From contig JAQTWZ010000017.1 in assembly GCA_028689055.1 (NCBI GenBank), forward strand, positions 1 through 35,791: 35,791 bases of DNA, written 5' to 3'. This document shows positions 24,555 through 32,997 of the stretch, piece by piece. Origin of the DNA: Sulfurimonas sp. Its GTDB lineage: Bacteria > Campylobacterota > Campylobacteria > Campylobacterales > Sulfurimonadaceae. A model generated the notes under the pieces. It had not been told where the DNA came from and searched no databases. It was given only the letters and a program-made list of their open reading frames with translations. Position numbers and translations under genes: made by a program. Every line of letters starts with the position of its first letter. Positions within the stretch are counted from its first letter, which is position 1.

Positions 24555-25257
24555 TACCAAGTGCGTATCCTTGTCCTCGGATGTTTTTTAGCAAGTCTTT
24601 GGATGTTTTTTCTCTAAGGCGGCGTATAAAGGTTCTGACTTTTTCATCACTTACATCTTCTTTTGGCCAGAGTGCGGTTTTGATTGCATCGGCATCAATG
24701 AGCGGGGTGTTTTCTTTGTGTTCTTGGAGCATAAATTGGATAAAATTTTTTTGCGTTTTTGTGAGGGCTATGTAGCGTCCCTCTTTGTAGAGTGCTTTTT
24801 TTGTTTTGTCAAATAAAAAACCGCCTGCAAGTTCTACGCTTGTCGTCTCAAATCCTTGCGATATTTGTATGATATAGGTCAAAAGTTCTTCAGGGTCAAA
24901 GGGCTTGATAAAGTATTTATTGACTCCGATATCGATAGCACCCAAAAATTTCTCCGTCTCGCTAAAGGCGCTAAGAACGATGATGGGGATATGCGGATGT
25001 GTTTTTTTTATCTCTTTTGCCATCTCAAGACCTGTGCGTTTTGGCATCATGATATCTGTGATGAGGATGTCCGGTGCTATTCTTTGGAACATCTCTATGC
25101 CTTGTTCTCCATCTTTTGCGATGTGAAAGCTATAAAAATACTCACCGATTGCGTTTTTCAAAAGAGAAGAGAGTTTTTCTTCATCTTCGACAAGCAAGAC
25201 TTTGAGTTTTTTCAAAACTCTGTTTCGTATCCAATAGACGTTTGTATGGTTAAGCAT
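24547..25257 (-). CDS. OmpR-type response regulator
   Basis: A 236-residue DNA-binding response regulator. The receiver domain (about residues 18-130) has VLLVEDEE, the phosphorylation site in DILITDIMMPKRTG, LSAFSE and the conserved Lys in YFIKPFDPEEL. The C-terminal winged-helix domain (about 150-235) carries ALTKTQKNFIQFMLQEHKENTPL and EKVRTFIRRLREKTSKDLLKNIRGQGYAL. The ATG at 25257 overlaps the kinase gene by 8 bp and has GGAGAG upstream at good spacing, so it is translated after the kinase from one mRNA. Target genes are unknown; it is convergent with the nitrite/sulfite reductase operon. Confidence 0.95.
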   Translation of the reverse strand: MLNHTNVYWIRNRVLKKLKVLLVEDEEKLSSLLKNAIGEYFYSFHIAKDGEQGIEMFQRIAPDILITDIMMPKRTGLEMAKEIKKTHPHIPIIVLSAFSETEKFLGAIDIGVNKYFIKPFDPEELLTYIIQISQGFETTSVELAGGFLFDKTKKALYKEGRYIALTKTQKNFIQFMLQEHKENTPLIDADAIKTALWPKEDVSDEKVRTFIRRLREKTSKDLLKNIRGQGYALGIK

Positions 25258-26464
25258 TTTTACTCTCCAAGGGGATTTTGATACAAAATGTCGTTGCGTT
25301 TTGTTTGGATGTCACATCCAAAGAGCCGTTAAATCCTTGCTCACAAATCATCTTGGACATAAAAAGACCAAGCCCTGTTCCTTGAGAAGCGTGTTTTGTC
25401 GTAAAGTAAGGTTCAAAGATTTTATAGATATCTTTTTCTTTTATACCGCCCGCATTGTCCTTTATCTCGATGCGTGCAAAGGTTTTTTCATTTGTGACGC
25501 GGATATCTATCTCTCGGAGTAAAATAGTGTTGGAGACGAAGGCATCTTTTGCGTTTTTTAAAAGATTGATAAAGACCTGTGAGAGTTCATTGGATATGCC
25601 AAGCAACATGAGCTCTTTTGGTCCAGCGACATAAACGCTAATGAGTTCTTTTTGCAGAAGCGTGTCAAGTATATGTAAAGATTCGTTTATACAGCGCATC
25701 AGATCAAAAACCTCTTTTTCTTTATTGGGCTTAAAAAAATTTGTAAAATCTTCGATGGTGTTTGACATATTTTTGATGAGGAGTTTGCTCTGCTCATGAT
25801 AGATGCAAACATTCATATAGTCATCGCACAGAGCCGCTTTTTTGATATTAAAAAGGATGAGGTTCAGCTCAGTAAGCGGCTGTCTCCACTGATGCGCGAT
25901 GTTCGCTAGCATCTGCCCCAGACTTGCAAATCTTGATTGCCAAAACATCACTTGTTGTTTGACTTCATTTTTTTTGATCTCATCTTCTACCCGGGCTTCA
26001 AGGGTGAGATTGAGTTCTTGAAGTTCTTTTGTTTTTTCTTCTATCTTTTTTTCAAGATTTTTGTTCAGTTCTTTTAGCTCTGTATCTTTTTTTTGCAGCT
26101 CATATTTATAGAGGACCTCTTGCGTCACATCGTATCGGATCGCTATATATTCTACTATCTCTGCATTTGCATCGAGGATAGGGATAACAGTTGTGTTTAC
26201 ATAAAAAGATGCACCGTTTTTGGCACGATTTTTGACTGTACCTTTGTAGATATTTTTCTTTTTTATCGTTTCCCAAAGCAGTTTGAATTTGCGTGCATCG
26301 ACATCCGGATGTCGGATAATATTATGATTTTTGCCAAGCAATTCGGCTCTTGTATATCCTGAAATCGCACAAAACTCATCATTGACAAAAGTGATGATAC
26401 CCTCAGTATCGGTTTTGGAGATGATGTTTGTTTTTTCTATGGCGTCTTTGTATTGTTGTAACAT
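25250..26464 (-). CDS. Cytoplasmic PAS-domain sensor histidine kinase
   Basis: A 404-residue kinase without membrane segments. The N-terminal PAS domain (about residues 10-115: ISKTDTEGIITFVNDEFCAISGYTRAELLGKNHNIIRHPDVD) is close to the Aer-type PAS that binds FAD, so redox or energy sensing is likely. A long coiled coil (about 118-170) leads to the phosphoacceptor region SLGQMLANIAHQWRQPL, with His in the HQWRQPL form common in Campylobacterota. The ATPase domain shows the N box (VFINLLKNAKDAF), G1 (IKDNAGGI), F box (FEPYFTTK) and G2 (GTGLGLFMSK). It forms a two-gene operon with the overlapping regulator. Confidence 0.94.
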   Translation of the reverse strand: MLQQYKDAIEKTNIISKTDTEGIITFVNDEFCAISGYTRAELLGKNHNIIRHPDVDARKFKLLWETIKKKNIYKGTVKNRAKNGASFYVNTTVIPILDANAEIVEYIAIRYDVTQEVLYKYELQKKDTELKELNKNLEKKIEEKTKELQELNLTLEARVEDEIKKNEVKQQVMFWQSRFASLGQMLANIAHQWRQPLTELNLILFNIKKAALCDDYMNVCIYHEQSKLLIKNMSNTIEDFTNFFKPNKEKEVFDLMRCINESLHILDTLLQKELISVYVAGPKELMLLGISNELSQVFINLLKNAKDAFVSNTILLREIDIRVTNEKTFARIEIKDNAGGIKEKDIYKIFEPYFTTKHASQGTGLGLFMSKMICEQGFNGSLDVTSKQNATTFCIKIPLESKNA

Positions 26465-26567
26465 ACAGAGATTTTAGCGGATAATCTCAGAAGAAAATAT
26501 CGAATAGGTCAAGATAGCACTACCATTTAAGTGGAGTATTTTATCATATTCGCTAAAATGGGTGAAT

Positions 26568-26573
26568 TATTAT
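26568..26573 (+). promoter_or_regulatory. -10 box for dut
   Basis: TATTAT at 26568-26573 with a predicted start near 26580 gives a leader of about 7 nt before the ATG at 26587. The short leader is purine-rich (AGAGAGAAA) but leaves little room for a ribosome binding site. Divergent from the kinase operon. Confidence 0.4.
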
Positions 26574-26586
26574 AAAGAGAGAGAAA

Positions 26587-27279
26587 ATGGATAAATTATT
26601 GCTCATGTTGCAACTTCAAGCACAACTCAATGAAGCCACAAACGGCGCAGAGTGGACAAGCGGAATCACAAAAAATAAAAAAATCATCAACTGGCGTAGA
26701 TGTATCTATATGGAATGTGCGGAGATGATTGATAGTTTTTCGTGGAAACATTGGAAAAATATAAATCAAGAGCCGGATTGGGCAAATCTTCAGATAGAAG
26801 TTATTGATGTTTGGCACTTTATTATCTCTTTGGCGATAGAAAATTATACAAATACATCACGCGGCACGCTGGAGACACTTGCGCTCAATGTATCAAAACT
26901 TGCCGGACTTGAAAGAATTTCTCATAAAAACACAAACTTTGCAGATCAAGAACGTGTCATTGCTAAGGTTGAAAATCTGATGTTTCTTACACTTGAAAAA
27001 GGGGAACTAGAACTCGAAGCACTATTTGAAAACTTTTTTGATTTAGTGCTTTTGAGTGGTTTGAATCTTGAGACACTTTATAGACTGTATGTAGGTAAAA
27101 ATATTCTTAATCAATTTCGTCAAGACAATGGATACAAAGAGGGAAGTTATATCAAAGTCTGGAATGGCGAAGAAGATAATGTTGTTATGAAAAAAATCTG
27201 GGAAGAAAACGCAGATATAAAACCTGATATGCTTTATAGAGAACTCACAAAAAACTATCAAACACTGACAAAGAACTAG
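26587..27279 (+). CDS. dut: Dimeric dUTP diphosphatase
   Basis: All-alpha dUTPase of the dimeric (MazG-related) family used by Campylobacter and Helicobacter; hydrolyses dUTP to dUMP and pyrophosphate, keeping uracil out of DNA and supplying dTMP synthesis. The 230-residue protein matches the family length. Motifs: LLLMLQLQAQLNEATNGAEW, then the metal-binding helices WRRCIYMECAEMIDSF (E-x-x-E/D) and IEVIDVWHFIISLAIE (E-x-x-D), and a distal pair around FDLVLLSGL and NFRQDNGYKEGSY-like FRQDNGYKEG. The ABC ATPase gene begins 3 bp after its stop. Confidence 0.92.
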   Translation: MDKLLLMLQLQAQLNEATNGAEWTSGITKNKKIINWRRCIYMECAEMIDSFSWKHWKNINQEPDWANLQIEVIDVWHFIISLAIENYTNTSRGTLETLALNVSKLAGLERISHKNTNFADQERVIAKVENLMFLTLEKGELELEALFENFFDLVLLSGLNLETLYRLYVGKNILNQFRQDNGYKEGSYIKVWNGEEDNVVMKKIWEENADIKPDMLYRELTKNYQTLTKN

Positions 27280-27282
27280 ACT

Positions 27283-27855
27283 TTGCAAGAGAGCCTGCTT
27301 GAGATAAAAGATCTCTCCTTTGGATATACAAAAGATATACTTCTCTTTGAGAGACTCTCTTTGTCACTCAAACGAGGAGAGATAAAAGCTATAGTCGGGG
27401 CAAGCGGAGCGGGAAAAAGTACACTTTTTGAGCTAATCGTCGGAAATCTAAAACCTCTTAGCGGAACAATACGCAGTTCAAAATATTCTGAAGTCTTTCA
27501 GGACCCTTACAGCTCTTTCCATCCAAGCTACACGCTTCTGAATCAGATAAAAGATGTAGCAAAAATAGACGAACTTGCGTTTTATCTGGAAAAGCTAAAT
27601 ATGGAAGAAGAACTTTTGTATAAACTCTCACATGAGCTCTCAGGAGGACAACTTCAGCGCGCTTCTATCTTGCGAGCTATGCTTATGAAACCCTCTCTTT
27701 TACTGCTTGATGAACCGACATCCGCACTTGACAATGTTATACAACTCGAAGTTATGCGTATGCTTGTAGAAAATCTAGGAGAAATGGGAATGTTACTCAT
27801 TACGCATGATATGGAGCTTGCAAAGTGGTGTGCAGACGAGATTATCACACTCTAA
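27283..27855 (+). CDS. Short ABC transporter ATP-binding protein (orphan)
   Basis: A 190-residue ABC ATPase with every core motif: Walker A GASGAGKST (about residues 39-47), Q-loop at EVFQDPYSSF, signature LSGGQLQRASI, Walker B LLLLDEPTSALD and the switch His in LLITHDMELA. The QDPYSSFHP stretch and signature resemble the dipeptide/nickel (Opp/Nik) ATPases, but at 190 residues it lacks their C-terminal extension. No permease or binding protein lies nearby, so its partner must be elsewhere. The start is a TTG 3 bp after dut with no clear Shine-Dalgarno sequence, suggesting translational coupling. Its stop overlaps that of crcB on the other strand. Confidence 0.88.
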   Translation: MQESLLEIKDLSFGYTKDILLFERLSLSLKRGEIKAIVGASGAGKSTLFELIVGNLKPLSGTIRSSKYSEVFQDPYSSFHPSYTLLNQIKDVAKIDELAFYLEKLNMEEELLYKLSHELSGGQLQRASILRAMLMKPSLLLLDEPTSALDNVIQLEVMRMLVENLGEMGMLLITHDMELAKWCADEIITL

Positions 27856-27862
27856 GAGTGTG
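27846..27862. terminator. Small inverted repeat at the convergent ABC/crcB stops
   Basis: CACACTCT and AGAGTGTG flank a single A, forming a near-palindrome over both stops (TAA 27853-27855; minus-strand TAG 27854-27852). As RNA it would form a 6-bp stem with a 5-nt loop. There is no T-tract, so termination would be weak. Confidence 0.35.
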
Positions 27863-28247
27863 TTAAATACTTGCCTGCATAAAATCCAGCACCTGCCATC
27901 AAAATAGTTCCTACTGCGTTTAGAGTGATGTTAAACGCAGCTAAAAGCAGATGACCGCCTTGTAGAAGCAAAAGCGATTCAAACGCAAAGGTTGAGTAGG
28001 TTGTCAGTGCTCCTAAAATTCCGGTTGATAAAAAAGATTTTGCGTGGAGTGAAAAAAAGCTTGTGTACATGAAATATGCCATGAGCAGACCCATCAAAAA
28101 ACTTCCCAAAAGATTGACTCCGAGTGTGCCATAAGGCAAATCATGAGGAATTTTGTGTGATATTAGACCGTTGAGATATGCGCGAAGCACTGCACCGATA
28201 AAACCGCCGCTACCTATGGCGAGGATTGTTTGCCAGCTCATCATCAT
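27852..28247 (-). CDS. crcB: Fluoride channel CrcB/Fluc
   Basis: CrcB exports fluoride as a dual-topology dimer in the inner membrane. The 131-residue protein has four membrane helices and family motifs: GSGGFIGAVLRAYL (G-x-x-G-x-x-x-R), YGTLGVNLLGSFLMG with the pore Asn, and GALTTYSTFAFES with the T-x-S-T-F-x-x-E fluoride-track residues. The gene starts with three consecutive ATGs (28247, 28244, 28241); AAAGG upstream is best spaced for the second or third. It overlaps plsC by 38 bp and is the last gene of the ctpA operon, so no fluoride riboswitch is expected or seen. Confidence 0.95.
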   Translation of the reverse strand: MMMSWQTILAIGSGGFIGAVLRAYLNGLISHKIPHDLPYGTLGVNLLGSFLMGLLMAYFMYTSFFSLHAKSFLSTGILGALTTYSTFAFESLLLLQGGHLLLAAFNITLNAVGTILMAGAGFYAGKYLTHS

Positions 28248-28908
28248 AAACCTTTTGCATTTTTATTCTTAGCTCACCCAGCCAATTTGGATCTTCTTTA
28301 TCTGCACTAAAGGCATCCATATAGATGACTTTTATACGACCCGGCATATAGAAAAACTCTTTGATATTATAATATTTCGCAGATTGCATGAGCACAACGG
28401 GTTGTACACGAAGATGATATTTATCGGCTATCACTTTTGCTCCTGCTTTAAATGGAAGCATTCTTCCATTTGTGGAGCGTGTTCCTTCTGGAAAAATCGT
28501 GATAACTCTTCCCTTGTCAAGTCTATCTTTTGCTGCACGCAAAAGTGTGATAAGTGATGTTTTGCTTTCTCTTTCTATCGCGATGTCTTGTGGAAGTTTG
28601 AGTGCCAGCCCAAAGAAAGGGACATCAAAAAGTGCTTTTTTTGCTACCCATGCCAAATCTTTGCTTGAAGATGTTTCCATGATGCCGATATCGAGATCAC
28701 TTTGATGGTTGAGCATAAACATTTGCGCATCAGGATCTTCTTTACCTTCTATGGTAACAGAATAAAAGGTCGTGATACGAATCAGCCAAGAAGATATTTT
28801 TCTTGCATAAGGTCTAGGCAAAATAGGGTAGAGCAGGATAGAGAGCGTAAGTGCTGCAAAGATGATTAGTGTGGCATAGAGCCAACTAACGTGTGCAAGT
28901 ATCTTCAT
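28210..28908 (-). CDS. plsC: 1-acyl-sn-glycerol-3-phosphate acyltransferase PlsC
   Basis: PlsC acylates lysophosphatidic acid to phosphatidic acid at the inner membrane. The 232-residue protein has an N-terminal membrane segment (about residues 10-28, ATLIIFAALTLSILLYPIL) and the four acyltransferase blocks: MLNHQSDLDIGIM (H-x4-D), VPFFGLALKLPQDIAIER, ITIFPEGTRSTNG and VQPVVLMQSA. Length is normal. It overlaps the preceding gene by 23 bp and crcB by 38 bp, showing tight coupling within the operon. Confidence 0.94.
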   Translation of the reverse strand: MKILAHVSWLYATLIIFAALTLSILLYPILPRPYARKISSWLIRITTFYSVTIEGKEDPDAQMFMLNHQSDLDIGIMETSSSKDLAWVAKKALFDVPFFGLALKLPQDIAIERESKTSLITLLRAAKDRLDKGRVITIFPEGTRSTNGRMLPFKAGAKVIADKYHLRVQPVVLMQSAKYYNIKEFFYMPGRIKVIYMDAFSADKEDPNWLGELRIKMQKVYDDELANNPRHR

Positions 28909-29932
28909 TTTTCACCCAGCCAATTTGTTCATTTGGAAGTTCTATTTTTATAAAGTCACCAACAGTTCCATCTTGGACAAAATCGCTCTCTTTACTGGTT
29001 GTCTCAAAAATAGTTCCGTTATAAACAGGAAGTAAACGTATCTTAGCCCCTGTTTTGATGCAGATTTTTTCAGAAGGTTTGTTCATATAAACAATATATG
29101 CTACAGGCACAAGCAGCAAAATGAGATAAGAGTATTTTTTTCTCCATAGAATCAAAATGGTAAAAACTCCCGTGGCAGCCATTGCTAAAATGATTTTGAT
29201 CTCATCATGTGACTGATCTTGCGGTTTTAGGTCCGTTTGCGTCGTCACCCGATCTTCATCTACAATCACTGGGATACTAACAGTTAAAAATTTGTTTTTT
29301 TGCAGGTTGAAGTAAGAAAATGAAAAGTTTTCTATTTTTTTATCTACAACAATAAAGTAGGTGATTTTTGAATGTGTATAGGACTTTTTGACAGATTCTA
29401 TCCCTTGTTTGAAAACCTCTTTAAAGTGCATTTTCTCTATAGCACTGTTATCTGCTTGTGCTACGAAGACGATAATATTATGCTCATGATCGTAAGCGGT
29501 TGTTTTGTATTCTATAAGTTCAAAGTTGTCGGCGATAATATTTGAGAAGTTTTTAGGAGGATTGAGCGAAAAAATATCCAAACTCATTCCAGATAAAAAC
29601 GAAGGTTCATACTCTTCATCTGCGACTAATGTAGCTTGAATGTCAGGTGTTTTTGCTGTTTCTGTAGTTGCAATGAGATAAAAAGTATCATAAAAATACT
29701 TACCTTTTTTCTCTCTGTGCGGTGTATCATTTAAAACTTCTACACCACTTTGTTGCGAAAAGTCATATTGAATCTCTTCAAGGTCTTCTATGGTTGAGAG
29801 TGATTTGATGGTTATTGTAAAAACTTCACCTTTGATAACTCTTTTTGGGACATCACTATAACTCAAATAAAGAACTTTTTGTGCTACAAGTGATGTAAAA
29901 AAGAAAAGAAGTAAAAGAAGTATTTTGCTCAC
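28886..29932 (-). CDS. Periplasmic/inner membrane protein with BatD-like N-part and C-terminal SH3-like domain
   Basis: A 348-residue protein with a signal peptide (residues 1-17, [16 protein letters not shown]), a long extracytoplasmic region rich in beta strands ([14 protein letters not shown]... resembles the start of BatD/oxygen-tolerance proteins), two adjacent membrane helices (about 247-265 and 270-286), and a C-terminal 60 residues that look like a bacterial SH3 domain ([38 protein letters not shown]). With the two helices, both soluble parts would be periplasmic. Position between purQ and plsC matches an uncharacterised Campylobacter gene (Cj0515 by my recollection). GTG start shares one base with the purQ TAG. 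Function unknown. Confidence 0.8.
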   Translation of the reverse strand: MSKILLLLLFFFTSLVAQKVLYLSYSDVPKRVIKGEVFTITIKSLSTIEDLEEIQYDFSQQSGVEVLNDTPHREKKGKYFYDTFYLIATTETAKTPDIQATLVADEEYEPSFLSGMSLDIFSLNPPKNFSNIIADNFELIEYKTTAYDHEHNIIVFVAQADNSAIEKMHFKEVFKQGIESVKKSYTHSKITYFIVVDKKIENFSFSYFNLQKNKFLTVSIPVIVDEDRVTTQTDLKPQDQSHDEIKIILAMAATGVFTILILWRKKYSYLILLLVPVAYIVYMNKPSEKICIKTGAKIRLLPVYNGTIFETTSKESDFVQDGTVGDFIKIELPNEQIGWVKNEDTCTR

Positions 29933-30603
29933 TATTTTAAAAATCCTAGCAGCATTTTGACTCCATCGTTGGAGCCGAGTATTGTTTCCATCGCACGTTC
30001 AGGGTGTGGCATAAGTCCAAAAACATTTTTTTCTTTGTTGCAGATACCTGCGATAGAATCAACGCTTCCGTTTGGATTTTTGTCATTTCCCTGTGCATCA
30101 GAATATTTTAAAAGAACTTGATTATTGGCATACAAATCTTTTAGACCTTCTTGATCGATGTAAAAATTACCGTCATGGTGTGCGATAGGAATGTTGACAA
30201 CATCACCTTCGTTAAGGTTTTCTAAAAAAACATTGTCATTGTTCACTACTTTGAGTGTGTGGTGTTTGGAGATAAAGTGCAGGCTTTCGTTGCGTTTTAA
30301 TGCACCCGGAAGAAGTCCTGATTCTGTTAAAACTTGAAAACCGTTACAAATACCGAGTACTTTACCGCCCTTGGACACATACTCTTTTACAGCTTTCATA
30401 ACAGGACTAAATTTAGCGATGGCGCCACTTCTGAGATAATCTCCATAACTAAAACCACCTGCAACAACCAAAAGGTTCGTATCTGCAGGGATAGTCTCAG
30501 ACTTGTGCCAAACTATTTCTGTTGTAGCACCGAGTTGCTCAAATGCATTTTGTGTGTCATACTCGCAGTTTGTGCCAGGAAATTGAAGTATGCTCACTTT
30601 CAT
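29932..30603 (-). CDS. purQ: Phosphoribosylformylglycinamidine synthase subunit PurQ
   Basis: PurQ is the glutaminase of the FGAM synthase complex (PurL-PurS-PurQ) in purine synthesis. The 223-residue class I amidotransferase has [32 protein letters not shown], the nucleophile Cys in [10 protein letters not shown], and the His/Glu of the triad in [11 protein letters not shown]. It overlaps purS by 4 bp (ATGA). The purL subunit is not in the window. Confidence 0.97.
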   Translation of the reverse strand: MKVSILQFPGTNCEYDTQNAFEQLGATTEIVWHKSETIPADTNLLVVAGGFSYGDYLRSGAIAKFSPVMKAVKEYVSKGGKVLGICNGFQVLTESGLLPGALKRNESLHFISKHHTLKVVNNDNVFLENLNEGDVVNIPIAHHDGNFYIDQEGLKDLYANNQVLLKYSDAQGNDKNPNGSVDSIAGICNKEKNVFGLMPHPERAMETILGSNDGVKMLLGFLK

Positions 30604-30842
30604 TTGATAAGCTCTATTTCATAATCTTCGATAACTGTATTTGCCAAAAGGTCTTCACACATTTGTGTAACATCTTTTCTTGCTTTTACTTCATCTTGCG
30701 TGTCAAGTTTGAATATTATTTGTTTTCCAACACGAACATCACTGACGCCCTCAAAGTGTAGAGAGTCAAGTGCGTGATGCACCGCTTTTCCTTGAGAGTC
30801 CAAAACACCTGCTTTTAGAGATACATTTACGATTACTTTCAT
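30600..30842 (-). CDS. purS: Phosphoribosylformylglycinamidine synthase subunit PurS
   Basis: PurS is the small scaffold that carries ammonia between PurQ and PurL. The 80-residue protein shows the family pattern VNVSLKAGVLDSQGKAVHHALDSL followed by FEGVSDVRVGKQIIF and ends in IEDYEIELI. Length is typical. It lies 3 bp after purC and overlaps purQ by 4 bp; the purC-purS-purQ order is shared with Campylobacter. Confidence 0.96.
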   Translation of the reverse strand: MKVIVNVSLKAGVLDSQGKAVHHALDSLHFEGVSDVRVGKQIIFKLDTQDEVKARKDVTQMCEDLLANTVIEDYEIELIK

Positions 30843-30845
30843 TGA

Positions 30846-31559
30846 TTATTTTCCTAAAATTCTATTTAATACTTGCTCATACGCTACAGTTAAGCCACCA
30901 AGACCTTGACGAAATCTGTCTTTGTCCATTTTTTCGCCAGTTTCCATATCCCAAAAGCGGCAGTTATCAGGAGAAATTTCATCAATAAGGATGATATTTC
31001 CACTTGCATCTTTTCCAAATTCCAGTTTAAAATCTACAAGTTTGAGACCTTTATCTGCGAAGTATGGTTTGAGTATATCATTGATTTGTCTTGCCATACG
31101 GCGAAGTTTGTCTAGTTCATCTTGATAATCCACCAAACCTAAGATAAGCGCATGCTGATCGTTGAGTTTTGGATCACCTAGTGCATCATTTTTGAAGTCA
31201 AATTCTACAAGAGTAAAAGGAAGGACTTTTCCATCTTCTATACCCAAGTTACGAGAAAGGCTTCCTGTAGCGATGTTACGAACAATAACTTCAATAAGGA
31301 TAACATCCACTTTTTTATGCAACATATGGTTCGCATCAAGCATTTTCACAAAGTGAGTCTGAATACCTTTAGATTCTAAAAGTTTAAAAAGTTCGGTAGA
31401 AATTTTGTTGTTGAGTGCGCCTTTGCCAGCTTCACTTGACTTTTTCTCACCGTTAAACGCAGTTAAATCATCTTTAAACTCTGAAATAACCAAATTTGCA
31501 TCATCAGTTAAATATAACTTTTTTGCTTTTCCTTCGTAAAGTAACTCTCTTTTTTCCAT
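30846..31559 (-). CDS. purC: Phosphoribosylaminoimidazole-succinocarboxamide synthase PurC (SAICAR synthetase)
   Basis: PurC joins aspartate to CAIR using ATP in purine synthesis. The 237-residue protein has [15 protein letters not shown] at the start, [13 protein letters not shown], the signature [15 protein letters not shown] (as [14 protein letters not shown]), [11 protein letters not shown] and [14 protein letters not shown]. All expected blocks are intact. It starts 6 bp after ctpA. Confidence 0.97.
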   Translation of the reverse strand: MEKRELLYEGKAKKLYLTDDANLVISEFKDDLTAFNGEKKSSEAGKGALNNKISTELFKLLESKGIQTHFVKMLDANHMLHKKVDVILIEVIVRNIATGSLSRNLGIEDGKVLPFTLVEFDFKNDALGDPKLNDQHALILGLVDYQDELDKLRRMARQINDILKPYFADKGLKLVDFKLEFGKDASGNIILIDEISPDNCRFWDMETGEKMDKDRFRQGLGGLTVAYEQVLNRILGK

Positions 31560-31565
31560 ATCGAT

Positions 31566-32891
31566 TTATCCTTTCATGATTACTAAAGCTTTGATGATAC
31601 CAACAGCTTCTTTGAGTTGAACGTCTTTGTTGAGCATTTCTGGCGTGATTATATCTTTATTATCTTTTTTATCTTCTTTATTTGTATGTGAAACGCCGTT
31701 GTTTTCATCAATTTTGTCAAGTTCTTCTTCAAGATGTTTTTTCAAATCAGCCTCTTTGATAGAAAAATCATTGCCATTTGTTTTGACTTCGCCCGGTAAA
31801 ACTTCGATGTCAGGTTTGACACCTACAGCCTGAATAGTACGTCCGCTTGGAAGGTAATATCTTGCTATAGTGAGTTTGATTGCTTCTGTCTCAGTAACAG
31901 GGAGAACAACCTGCACACTTCCTTTTCCAAAGGTGTTTTCACCGACTAAAACGCCGCGTTTATGATCTTGAAGTGCACCACTTACGATCTCCGATGCACT
32001 TGCACTTCCACCGTTGATAAGAATGACCATAGGTACTTTTGTGATTGTTTTTTGTTTGGAAGCTTTATAGGTTTTTTGGTCAACTGCACTTTTGCCTTTT
32101 TGTGAGACGATATCTCCTTCATCTACGAAAAGATCTACCAAGTCAACAGCTTGGTCCAAAAGCCCACCAGGGTTGTTTCTTAAGTCAAGAACAATACCCT
32201 TTGTAGTTGCTTTTCTTTTGTTTATCTCTTTTGTCACATCTTCTGCTACTTTCTTGTCAAAACTTGTAACGCGAATATAAAGAAGTTCATCTCCTATAGT
32301 TTTTGCATAAACGGATTCGATTGTGATTATGGCACGTACTATATGTACATTTAAAGGTTTGCTCTCTCCTTGACGCACTATAGTTAGGTCGATAGCTTCT
32401 CCTACTTTTCCTCTCATTTTGGAAACAGCATCATCAATGGTCATGCTTATTGTAGATTGATTATCTATTTTGAGAATAATATCCCCTGATTTGAGTCCTG
32501 CTTTGTCTGCAGGAGTCCCTTCAATCGGGGCTATAACCGTAAGTGCACCATCGCGAATACCTACTGTTATGCCAAGTCCGCCAAATTCACCTTCGGTTTG
32601 AACTTTGAGTGTTTTGTAATCCTCATGAGAGAGATAGTTGGAGTGTGCATCAAGGTTCGTAAGCATCCCTTTGAGTGCTTTATCCATAAGTTCTTCTATC
32701 GTCACATCATCTACATTGTACTGTTCAACGATGCTGATAACCTTTGTAAATTTTGCTAAAGATTCAAGTCTAGAAGCCTCGGTACTTTGTTTTGCGGCTT
32801 CTTCTTTTGCAAATAAAGTGCTAGAAAAAAAGAGTGTAACTGCAAGTCCGATACTTGCGAAACCAAGAGTTATATATTTTTGTTGTTTCAT
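31566..32891 (-). CDS. ctpA: C-terminal processing peptidase, S41 family (CtpA)
   Basis: A periplasmic serine protease of 441 residues that trims proteins at their C-termini. The signal peptide covers residues 1-28 (ending SSTLFA). Residues about 40-95 hold the N-terminal helical part with DAHSNYLSHEDYK, a PDZ domain follows (GEFGGLGITVGIRDGAL, SGDIILKIDNQS), then the core with LDLRNNPGGLLDQAV, the nucleophile Ser in GGSASASEIVSGAL and the general-base Lys in GENTFGKGSVQ. It heads the seven-gene operon through purC-purS-purQ to crcB. A TATAAT box at 32924-32919 gives a leader of about 21 nt. Confidence 0.95.
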   Translation of the reverse strand: MKQQKYITLGFASIGLAVTLFFSSTLFAKEEAAKQSTEASRLESLAKFTKVISIVEQYNVDDVTIEELMDKALKGMLTNLDAHSNYLSHEDYKTLKVQTEGEFGGLGITVGIRDGALTVIAPIEGTPADKAGLKSGDIILKIDNQSTISMTIDDAVSKMRGKVGEAIDLTIVRQGESKPLNVHIVRAIITIESVYAKTIGDELLYIRVTSFDKKVAEDVTKEINKRKATTKGIVLDLRNNPGGLLDQAVDLVDLFVDEGDIVSQKGKSAVDQKTYKASKQKTITKVPMVILINGGSASASEIVSGALQDHKRGVLVGENTFGKGSVQVVLPVTETEAIKLTIARYYLPSGRTIQAVGVKPDIEVLPGEVKTNGNDFSIKEADLKKHLEEELDKIDENNGVSHTNKEDKKDNKDIITPEMLNKDVQLKEAVGIIKALVIMKG

Positions 32892-32918
32892 AATCTATCC
32901 AGTCATATAAGTTAAGAA

Positions 32919-32969
32919 ATTATAGTTAAAAGCTGTTTAAATAACAAATTTATATTATTTCTATATAAT
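32919..32969. promoter_or_regulatory. Divergent -10 boxes for ctpA and aroK
   Basis: Minus-strand TATAAT at 32924-32919 would start ctpA near 32912. Plus-strand TATAAT at 32964-32969 would start aroK near 32976, about 22 nt before its ATG. The 106-bp region between the genes is highly AT-rich with no visible operator. Confidence 0.55.
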
Positions 32970-32997
32970 AACAAGGAAATTTAGAGATAGGTCAAAT

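Noticed and set aside
28200-28300. Fluoride riboswitch upstream of crcB
   Set aside because: The upstream DNA is the coding end of plsC and no riboswitch-like pseudoknot is seen.
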